5,736 nucleotides of DNA from Eubacteriaceae bacterium (GTDB taxonomy: Bacteria > Bacillota > Clostridia > Eubacteriales > Anaerofustaceae), in the NCBI GenBank assembly GCA_017613995.1, contig JAGACT010000069.1, positions 1 to 5,736 on the forward strand, read 5' to 3'. The notes under the pieces were generated by a model, which saw only the letters and a program-made list of their open reading frames with translations, was not told the origin of the DNA and did not search any database. The translations under genes were made by a program, and so were the position numbers. The stretch's first letter is position 1, and every line of letters starts with the position of its first letter. This document shows, piece after piece, positions 1-4,851 of the stretch.

Positions 1-387
1 GCTGGCGGTATTGCCGCCCCTTCTCGCGGTCACCACGGCCGCTCCCACCTTCATGTGCTTGTCGATCCTCCCGGAGGAATAGAACAGCCGGTCCAGGAAG
101 GCCAGGATGGTGCCGTTGGGGGAGCCGTAGTACACGGGGCTGCCGATCACCAGTCCGTCGGAGGCGGCGAACTTTTCTGCCACCTCGTTCACCAGGTCGT
201 CGAAGACGCACTTTCCCTTCTCCCTGCATTTTCCGCATCCGAGGCAACCTCTGATGTCGTTGGCGCCCACCTGCACGAGTTCGGTCTCGATACCTTCGGA
301 TTCGAACACCCCGATCATCTCCTGAAGGGCGGTGGCGGTGCATCCGCCGCTGTGGGGGCTTCCGTTGAGCAACAGTACTTTAGGCAT
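1..387 (-). CDS. Flavodoxin-family NADPH-dependent FMN reductase with an Isf-like Cys motif (3' end outside window)
   Basis: Flavodoxin-fold oxidoreductase that should bind FMN and move electrons in the cytoplasm. The first 129 residues are present; the C-terminus lies beyond the left edge. The N-terminal strand and phosphate loop read VLLLNGSPHSGGCTATAL (residues 4-21). A second FMN-contact loop is GSPVYYGSPNG (82-92), and RRGGN (122-126) is typical of this family. Residues 48-60 hold C48-x2-C51-x2-C54-x5-C60, which fits the CX2CX2CX4-7C pattern known to bind a 4Fe-4S cluster in iron-sulfur flavoproteins (Isf). The ATG at 387 is preceded by AGGAG at 401-397, so the start is secure. The gene follows the esterase by 106 nt on the same strand, with a hairpin between; I saw no convincing promoter of its own. 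The family call is firm. Electron donor, acceptor and cluster content are inferred; many relatives are annotated only as flavodoxin family protein. Confidence 0.9.
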   Translation of the reverse strand, partial: MPKVLLLNGSPHSGGCTATALQEMIGVFESEGIETELVQVGANDIRGCLGCGKCREKGKCVFDDLVNEVAEKFAASDGLVIGSPVYYGSPNGTILAFLDRLFYSSGRIDKHMKVGAAVVTARRGGNTAS

Positions 388-438
388 TTTTTCTCTCTCC
401 TGTTTATTATTTCTGCCGCGGGATTATGTCGCTAAGGA

Positions 439-464
439 GGACAGCGCCGGGTCCGGCGCTGTCC
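439..464 (-). terminator. Strong intergenic hairpin after the esterase, possible weak terminator or attenuator
   Basis: A perfect 11-bp stem (439-449 with 454-464, GGACAGCGCCG / CGGCGCTGTCC) closes a 4-nt loop. It starts about 30 nt past the esterase stop, a usual place for a terminator. On the minus strand the stem is followed by TCCTTAGCG rather than a clear U-run, so intrinsic termination would be weak. It may only reduce read-through into the flavodoxin gene or protect the esterase mRNA 3' end. On the plus strand there is no T-run either and no gene to terminate. Confidence 0.4.
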
Positions 465-493
465 GAATTCAGTCTGTGTATGATCCGCTCTCT

Positions 494-1468
494 TCAGAGC
501 TTGAACAGTATCTTCAGATAGTTCCAGAAATAGTACGGAACGAGGTAGTCGGTGTGGTAGTAGTCGGATATCGAGTAGTAGATATTGTTCTTCGTGGGAT
601 CGGGACCGTAGGAGAATCCCTCCTGCTCCGTGAGGTTCTTGATCTGAGTGCGCAGCCCGAGGCTGTCACGGACTCCGCCGCTGCCCGCGTAGATGAAGAA
701 GGGCAGTCCCGGATTTGCCTTGATGGGTTCAAGCACGTAGTCGATCCTTTCCTGATCCGTGATGACGGGTGAAGGAACGCTTCCCGGAGGCATCGGCATG
801 AACTTGTCGCAGGAGATGCCGCCGCTGGTGGGGCAGAACCATCTGAAGTACTCAAAGCCGTAGTGGAACATCCTCCATACCCATGCTCCTCCTCTTGAAT
901 AGCCCGCCATGGCGCGGTGGTCCCTGGTGGCCTTGATGCCCTCGGGGGATCCGTCCTCGAGGTATGTGTTGTACTTCAGCTCCACCGCGGGGATGATGTC
1001 ATGCACGATCTCCTTGTCGAAGTTGCCGGGAAGGCCGGGGGTCCATCCGTCGCCCGCTTCCGCTCCGCCGGACTGGGTCCTGATCTCGGCGTCCCTCATG
1101 GGATCCATGTAATAGCTTATGAATACGATGATGCAGGGATCGTTCTCTCCGGAATCGAAGAGCATGTCGAACATGTACTTGTTGCCGCCGACGGCGAACA
1201 TGGCAGGCTCACAGGTATTGCCGTGCTGGAAGTAAAGAACATTGTACTTCCTGGATTTATCCTCTGCGTCATAGCAGTAGGGCAGATATACGTACGCCCT
1301 CTTGGTATAGGTTATCCCGTTCTCATAGACCGAGGTGGTGTACTCGAGCTTTTCCGCCTTGCCCATCTTCTCGGGGACTCCTGTCCTCAGGTACGGGTTT
1401 TCCTCGAAGACGGTCTCGTAGTCCAGTACTTCCCCGGGCCGGGTGATCACTTTTCTGTAGTCGCTCAT
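494..1468 (-). CDS. Putative carbohydrate esterase, alpha/beta-hydrolase of the esterase D / CE1 type
   Basis: Serine hydrolase of 324 residues, probably cleaving acyl (acetyl or feruloyl type) esters from a carbohydrate or small glycoside. The nucleophile elbow is GYSRGG with Ser191. The probable catalytic His is H305 in the motif DYYHTDY near the C-terminus, and D268 in GSGGVRDSL is a likely acid. The oxyanion-side strand and loop is YNVLYFQHGNTCE (75-87), preceded by the family-typical KRAYVYLPYCYD (56-67). There is no signal peptide or lipobox, so the enzyme should be cytoplasmic, unlike secreted CE1 xylan esterases. About 50 residues precede the core. The ATG at 1468 has an AAGGAG site at 1480-1475 and a good promoter upstream. 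It lies downstream of a GPH transporter on the same strand but behind a terminator, so the two are neighbours with separate transcription starts. The fold is confident; the substrate is inferred, and an esterase unrelated to plant polysaccharides is possible. Confidence 0.85.
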   Translation of the reverse strand: MSDYRKVITRPGEVLDYETVFEENPYLRTGVPEKMGKAEKLEYTTSVYENGITYTKRAYVYLPYCYDAEDKSRKYNVLYFQHGNTCEPAMFAVGGNKYMFDMLFDSGENDPCIIVFISYYMDPMRDAEIRTQSGGAEAGDGWTPGLPGNFDKEIVHDIIPAVELKYNTYLEDGSPEGIKATRDHRAMAGYSRGGAWVWRMFHYGFEYFRWFCPTSGGISCDKFMPMPPGSVPSPVITDQERIDYVLEPIKANPGLPFFIYAGSGGVRDSLGLRTQIKNLTEQEGFSYGPDPTKNNIYYSISDYYHTDYLVPYYFWNYLKILFKL

Positions 1469-1534
1469 GGTTTTCTCCTTTCCGCTGCGGGCTTTCCTCG
1501 CAGATCTCTCATGTTTGAATGTTTTACTGATAAT

Positions 1535-1563
1535 ATTATTTCATTTTTGCATGGTGTTGTCAA
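1535..1563 (-). promoter_or_regulatory. Sigma-70 promoter of the esterase gene
   Basis: On the minus strand there is a perfect -35 TTGACA (1563-1558), a 17-nt spacer, and a -10 AATAAT (1540-1535, five of six consensus bases). A TG one base before the -10 (1543-1542) gives an extended -10. Transcription should start near 1528, leaving a leader of about 60 nt before the ATG at 1468. An imperfect inverted repeat (1561-1571 with 1590-1599) abuts and slightly overlaps the -35, so an activator or repressor site there is possible. Confidence 0.75.
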
Positions 1564-1599
1564 TCATTTCCTTTCGGGGATGAGCTGCCGGAATGATTG
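1561..1599. promoter_or_regulatory. Inverted repeat at the esterase promoter, possible operator
   Basis: CAATCATTTCC (1561-1571) is repeated in inverted form as GGAATGATTG (1590-1599), with one extra T in the left arm and an 18-nt gap. The left arm overlaps the -35 box of the esterase promoter by three bases. The same word appears in the transporter / VTC intergenic region. A regulator-binding role is inferred from position and symmetry only. Confidence 0.35.
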
Positions 1600-1602
1600 C
1601 TG

Positions 1603-1645
1603 AACCAATAATAAACAGCCGGAATGATCCGGCTGTAAAATGGTT
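1603..1645 (-). terminator. Rho-independent terminator of the transporter gene
   Basis: A perfect 9-bp stem, ACAGCCGGA (1615-1623) with TCCGGCTGT (1628-1636), closes a 4-nt loop. Reading on the minus strand it begins 11 nt after the transporter stop and is followed by TTATTATT. An outer AACCA / TGGTT pairing (1603-1607 with 1641-1645) could extend it across an internal loop. The U-rich tail is interrupted but the position is right. It separates the transporter transcript from the esterase promoter. Confidence 0.75.
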
Positions 1646-1647
1646 TT

Positions 1648-3123
1648 TTAGAACTTCCACTCGGAGTTGGCTGCTGTCTTGCCTTCCGCCAGATCCTTCT
1701 GGATCTTCTTGAGCTTGTCGTCCGTCATGTTGTAGATGAACACGAGGGCGCACACGGAAAGGATCGACAGGACCAGCGGAGCCAGTGTGAAGAGGTTGGC
1801 CAGTCCGTTGACGACTTCCTGGGTGATGCCGACGGTTCCGGCGTTATACTGCTGGAGCCATCCGGTATAGTCGAAGCTGTTCAGGAACGCGGTGGCGACC
1901 AGGGTCGTGATGACCATGCATACGGTCATGCACATGGAATAGATAGCCATGGTAAGGGTATCCATTCTGGCGCCGGTCTTCCATGCACCGTAGTCGGCGG
2001 CGGCTGCGAAGTTCGGAAGGACCCAGGTCTCGAGCATTCCCATGAAGAAGCTGGAGCATCCGAAGAGGATGATGAAGAGGTTCACTCCTCCGGTCTTGAA
2101 GGTGAAGAACATGATCACCAGGAACGCCATGTGGGCCAGGAAGCATGTGACGATTGCTCTCTTGGATTCCTTCCAGAGCTTTGTCCAGAGGGGTCCGAAC
2201 ATAACTCCGATGATGGCGGTCAGGTTGAAGATGGTCATGAACGTACCGATCTTGCCCAGATCCTGGAACACATACCTGAATACGTAGGCAGCGTAGGATG
2301 TGTAGATGAAGTAGTAGCTCTTGTGCAGCGAGAAGAAGATGAACATGCCGAGCACCTGTCTGTTTCCGATGATGGTCTTGACCATGGCGGAAAGAGGCAC
2401 CTTGTTCGCCTTCTTGGCCTTCGTTTCCTTGAGGGCTTCTCTCTCGACGTAGGAGCCTTTGAGTCCGGCCAGTGCGAAGAGCCAGAATCCGAAGATCGTG
2501 ACTCCGTAGCAGATGGCTGCCGTGATGGCGTAACCTGCCATCGTCGGGTCCTGACTTCCTCCGGAAAGGGCGATCAGCATGGCGGGAACGATGTAGCCGA
2601 AGAGGGTCTTGCCGCCGTCACGGCCGACCTTCTGAGCCATTCCGAAATACTGTCTGTCGGCGGGTTCCTTACTCATCTTCGGGAAGCTTCCGGACATCGG
2701 GGTGGAGGACATCGGGGTAACGATCGTCATGATGATCCTGATGACGAATACGACATACATCAGTTCCACGGTCTTGCCGGTGAGAGCGGGCAGTGCGATG
2801 ATGAGCATCGTTCCGCCGTTGACCAGCAGGGATCCGATCAGCACCCAGGGCCAGTACTTGGCTGTCTTGAAGCTGAAGCCGTCGACGAATGCAGCGAACA
2901 CCGGGGTTCCGATCCAGGAGATCAGGCTCGATGTAAGAGTGATTGTAGCGGTGAAATTCACCGAGAACATAAAGACGTTGGTGTAGAAGAATGTTACGTA
3001 GGTCGAGAACGCCTTTGACATGGAAGCGCAAAATTCATAGAAAGGATACAGGAACTTGAATCTTTTCAGTCTCTTTGCGTCTTCCGCTTCCTGCGAGCGC
3101 AGGGAGAGTTCTTCTGTTGACAT
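1648..3123 (-). CDS. GPH-family (MelB-like) sugar or glycoside transporter of the MFS
   Basis: A 491-residue inner-membrane transporter with about 12 hydrophobic helices between residues 25 and 466 and a charged cytoplasmic loop at 223-247 between helices 6 and 7. The GPH hallmark ADYGAWKTGAR (residues 376-386) matches the MelB region ADIVDYGEYKLHVR, and WPWVLIGSLL (91-100) matches MelB KPWILIGTL. From memory of E. coli MelB, residues 45-74 align without gaps to MelB 31-60. In that alignment the cation-site Asp55 and Asp59 become Ser69 and Thr73; the positions of Asp19 and Asp124 also seem not to be acidic. It may therefore not be a standard Na+/H+-melibiose-type symporter. The ATG at 3123 is the only reasonable start; its ribosome site (AAGGGA, 11 nt away) is weak. 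It has its own promoter and terminator, and the esterase downstream suggests an esterified glycoside or oligosaccharide as substrate. Family is certain; substrate is unknown. Confidence 0.9.
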   Translation of the reverse strand: MSTEELSLRSQEAEDAKRLKRFKFLYPFYEFCASMSKAFSTYVTFFYTNVFMFSVNFTATITLTSSLISWIGTPVFAAFVDGFSFKTAKYWPWVLIGSLLVNGGTMLIIALPALTGKTVELMYVVFVIRIIMTIVTPMSSTPMSGSFPKMSKEPADRQYFGMAQKVGRDGGKTLFGYIVPAMLIALSGGSQDPTMAGYAITAAICYGVTIFGFWLFALAGLKGSYVEREALKETKAKKANKVPLSAMVKTIIGNRQVLGMFIFFSLHKSYYFIYTSYAAYVFRYVFQDLGKIGTFMTIFNLTAIIGVMFGPLWTKLWKESKRAIVTCFLAHMAFLVIMFFTFKTGGVNLFIILFGCSSFFMGMLETWVLPNFAAAADYGAWKTGARMDTLTMAIYSMCMTVCMVITTLVATAFLNSFDYTGWLQQYNAGTVGITQEVVNGLANLFTLAPLVLSILSVCALVFIYNMTDDKLKKIQKDLAEGKTAANSEWKF

Positions 3124-3142
3124 AGAATGATTATTCCCTTCC

Positions 3143-3155
3143 GCGGCAATGCCGC
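3143..3155 (-). promoter_or_regulatory. Small GC hairpin in the transporter mRNA leader
   Basis: GCGGC (3143-3147) and GCCGC (3151-3155) form a 5-bp stem with a 3-nt loop inside the predicted 45-nt leader, next to the weak AAGGGA ribosome site. It may tune translation or mRNA stability. The stem is short, so this is only a suggestion. Confidence 0.25.
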
Positions 3156-3174
3156 TTAAATATTATCATTATGA

Positions 3175-3203
3175 AGTTTAAAGCATGGAGACCATAAAGT
3201 CAA
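3175..3203 (-). promoter_or_regulatory. Sigma-70 promoter of the GPH transporter gene
   Basis: On the minus strand -35 TTGACT (3203-3198) and -10 TAAACT (3180-3175) are separated by 17 nt. Transcription would start near 3168, about 45 nt ahead of the ATG. The DNA immediately upstream (3208-3231) is a run of A and T that could serve as an UP element. Confidence 0.6.
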
Positions 3204-3207
3204 CAGG

Positions 3208-3231
3208 AAAAATTATATATATGTAATTTTT
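3208..3231. repeat. AT-rich inverted repeat upstream of the transporter promoter
   Basis: AAAAATTA (3208-3215) is mirrored by TAATTTTT (3224-3231) around a TA-rich 8-nt centre. It sits just upstream of the transporter -35. It could be an UP element, an operator for a dimeric regulator, or simply AT-rich promoter DNA. Confidence 0.4.
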
Positions 3232-3338
3232 ATTGTTTCTTTATGCCTCAATCTGGTTTCATGCGGGAGGGAAGCATATGCGCGCCCTGGTCCCTTCCCT
3301 TCGGACCCTGCGAAAAAAATAATCGGAAAAACTCCTCT

Positions 3339-3360
3339 TTCAATCATCCTTCAATCATTC
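3339..3360 (+). repeat. Tandem 11-bp direct repeat ahead of the VTC operon
   Basis: TTCAATCATCC (3339-3349) is followed directly by TTCAATCATTC (3350-3360), ten of eleven bases identical. A period of about one helical turn is what a tandem-binding regulator would use, and the repeat lies 40-60 nt before the VTC start. No good -35/-10 pair is visible for the rightward operon: an AATAAT at 3318-3323 lacks a proper -35. The repeat may therefore help an activator-dependent promoter. Function is inferred. Confidence 0.45.
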
Positions 3361-3400
3361 CCGGTTATCCTTGAGCCGTAAAAGAGAGGAGGTGGCTGCG

Positions 3401-4138
3401 ATGACAGTCTCGGTCATGCAGAGATATGAAATGAAATACATCATGGATCCGGACCAGACGGATCACCTTGTGAGGAATCTGGAGGGACGCATGTGCCCGG
3501 ACGAATACGGACTGAGTTCCATCGCCTCCCTGTACTATGACACCCCCGATTCCCGCCTGATAAGGGAGAGCCTGGAAAAGCCCGCATTCAAGGAAAAGCT
3601 CAGGCTCCGCTCCTACGGTCTGGCGGACGCAGGCTCTCCTGTCTATCTGGAAATTAAGCGCAAGTACGACGGCATCGTCTACAAGCGCAGGGTCTGCACC
3701 ACTATCCCCGGGGCAGCCCGCTTCATGGCGGGAGAGGATGTACTCGGGGAAGGCCAGATCGCCAGGGAACTCGAATATTTCAGGGATTACTACCGGGAAC
3801 TTGTCCCGAAATGCCTCATCATCTACGACAGGGAAGCTTTCTATGAGCCCGGAGGGGATCTTCGTCTTACGATAGACCGCGCTCCCCGCTACCGCACGGA
3901 GGAACTGTCCCTGAGCCGGTCCCTTAAAGGAACACCGCTGCTTGAGGAGGGCAAAAGTATCCTCGAGATAAAAGTGCAGGGAGCCATGCCGCTGTGGCTC
4001 ACATCGATCCTCTGCGAAGGCAGGATCTATCAAAGCAGCTTTTCCAAGTACGGGGAAGCGTACAAAAAAGAACTCGCAGGGCAGAAGAAACAGTCTGCCG
4101 CATGTACATACGCCGCGCCGCTCTGCGGCGTCGCATGA
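3401..4138 (+). CDS. VTC-domain protein, polyphosphate polymerase-like
   Basis: A soluble protein of 245 residues made almost wholly of a VTC domain, the triphosphate-tunnel fold that in yeast Vtc4 makes polyphosphate from ATP. Tunnel motifs appear in order: RYEMKY (8-13), SLYYDTPDSRLIRESLEKP (43-61), KLRLRSYG (66-73), YLEIKRKYDGIVYKRR (82-97), YDREAFY (142-148), LRLTIDR (154-160), ILEIKVQGAMPLWL (187-200) and SSFSKYG (212-218). These supply the alternating Arg/Lys and Glu residues expected in the tunnel; the last two resemble the Vtc4 EvK and FSKF motifs. There is no SPX domain, no transmembrane part and no signal peptide, so it should act in the cytoplasm or be recruited to the membrane by a partner. 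The start is the ATG at 3401, eight nt after AGGAGG (3387-3392); an in-frame TTG at 3371 has no ribosome site. The stop overlaps the ribosome site of the DUF4956 gene. Polymerase activity is inferred from the family. Confidence 0.9.
   Translation: MTVSVMQRYEMKYIMDPDQTDHLVRNLEGRMCPDEYGLSSIASLYYDTPDSRLIRESLEKPAFKEKLRLRSYGLADAGSPVYLEIKRKYDGIVYKRRVCTTIPGAARFMAGEDVLGEGQIARELEYFRDYYRELVPKCLIIYDREAFYEPGGDLRLTIDRAPRYRTEELSLSRSLKGTPLLEEGKSILEIKVQGAMPLWLTSILCEGRIYQSSFSKYGEAYKKELAGQKKQSAACTYAAPLCGVA
4116..4130 (+). other. GC hairpin at the 3' end of the VTC gene
   Basis: CGCCGC (4116-4121) pairs with GCGGCG (4125-4130) around a TCT loop, inside the last VTC codons and 7 nt before the AAAGGAG site of the next gene. 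There is no U-run, so it is not a terminator. It may influence translational coupling or mRNA processing between the two genes; it may also be chance in GC-rich coding sequence. Confidence 0.3.
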
Positions 4139-4152
4139 AAGGAGAAAATATC

Positions 4153-4824
4153 ATGTTTGATTCCATTTACTCGCTCACGGTCACACCCCAGCAGTTTTTC
4201 CTGATGGCGGCAGTATCCCTCCTGTCAGGATTCGTCTATTCCTGGATACTGAGCTTCGGAGTCCGCTCCACCAACCGCTTTTTCACCGTCAGCGCCCTGA
4301 TACCATTCGTTGTGGGAGCGGTGATCACCTTCGTGAACGGCAACATCGGCGCGGGAGTCGCCATAGGCGGAGCCTTCGGCCTGATCCGCTTCCGCTCGGC
4401 CCAGGGCACCTCGGACGAGATCGCCTGCCTTCTGGTGGCGATGGGTTCCGGCATAGCCTTCGGCATGGGATATATCGCCTACGGCACCGTGATCCTGCTG
4501 TCCATGGCCCTGATGCTGCTTATGCTGGGAAGCGTAAACGTGTTCGAGCATACCCGCATGGGAGAGGACAAGCTTCTTCGGATCACGGTTCCCGAGACGC
4601 TGGAGTACTCCGGGGCCTTCGACGAAGCCTTCGGACGCTATCTGAAAAAGGCGCAGAACGTGGGAGTGAAGACCACCGGCATGGGAAGCATGTTCAGGCT
4701 CTCCTACAGGATCCGCATGAAGGATCCGAAGGACGAAAAGGCCTTCATCGACGAACTGCGCATCAGAAACGGAAATCTTGAGATCTCGATACTGCCCTAT
4801 ACGGAACAGTCGAATCAGCTTTAA
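4153..4824 (+). CDS. DUF4956 membrane protein, partner of the VTC protein
   Basis: Integral membrane protein of 223 residues. The N-terminal two thirds hold four or five hydrophobic segments (about 14-36, 45-63, 66-78, 90-106 and 108-128). The strongly conserved DUF4956 signature GGAFGLIRFRSAQGTSDEI lies at 72-90, with two Arg and acidic residues next to a membrane segment. A soluble C-terminal domain follows (about 140-218), probably cytoplasmic, mixing charged strands and helices. The start is the ATG at 4153, eight nt after AAAGGAG (4138-4144), which overlaps the VTC stop codon; this implies coupled translation. An in-frame upstream GTG at 3994 would overlap VTC by nearly 150 nt and is unlikely. 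The family has no proven function. Its repeated pairing with VTC-domain genes suggests it anchors the polymerase or forms the route by which the polymer crosses the membrane, replacing the DUF202-type membrane part of eukaryotic VTC; this is inference. Confidence 0.88.
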   Translation: MFDSIYSLTVTPQQFFLMAAVSLLSGFVYSWILSFGVRSTNRFFTVSALIPFVVGAVITFVNGNIGAGVAIGGAFGLIRFRSAQGTSDEIACLLVAMGSGIAFGMGYIAYGTVILLSMALMLLMLGSVNVFEHTRMGEDKLLRITVPETLEYSGAFDEAFGRYLKKAQNVGVKTTGMGSMFRLSYRIRMKDPKDEKAFIDELRIRNGNLEISILPYTEQSNQL

Positions 4825-4851
4825 AGAAAAAATGAAAATGAGAGGTAAAAA

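Larger units (their letters stand above)
3124..3400. other. Divergent intergenic region between the transporter and the VTC operon
   Basis: This 277-bp AT-rich region separates two oppositely transcribed units. It holds the transporter leader and promoter on the left, the AT-rich inverted repeat in the middle, and the tandem 11-bp repeat and AGGAGG site of the VTC gene on the right. A weak 9-bp inverted repeat (3266-3274 with 3294-3302, one G-T pair, 19-nt loop) lies between. I see no small gene, tRNA or recognisable riboswitch in it. Confidence 0.7.

Noticed and set aside
55..435. Plus-strand open frame opposite the flavodoxin-family gene
   Set aside because: The minus strand encodes an FMN-binding protein with a good ribosome site; the plus frame has no family features.
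917..1603. A 228-codon plus-strand open frame opposite the esterase
   Set aside because: The opposite strand encodes a hydrolase with an intact GxSxGG motif. The antisense frame shows no domain and no ribosome site.
2131..3018. A 295-codon plus-strand open frame opposite the transporter
   Set aside because: It is antisense to a protein with clear GPH motifs, is rich in His, Gly, Asp and Glu without any domain, and reflects the codon bias of the real gene.
3266..3302. Inverted repeat GGAGGGAAG / CTTCCCTTC as a terminator or riboswitch stem
   Set aside because: The loop is 19 nt, one pair is G-T, no U-run follows, and no gene on either strand ends here.
3371..3400. TTG start that would lengthen the VTC protein by 10 residues
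   Set aside because: There is no ribosome site before it, whereas AGGAGG sits eight nt before the ATG at 3401.
3365..4033. A 222-codon minus-strand open frame opposite the VTC gene
   Set aside because: The VTC motifs on the plus strand are unmistakable; the antisense product has no recognisable features.
3994..4152. GTG start that would extend the DUF4956 protein into the VTC gene
   Set aside because: It would overlap VTC by about 145 nt in another frame, adds a basic non-conserved segment, and the ATG at 4153 has an AAAGGAG site.
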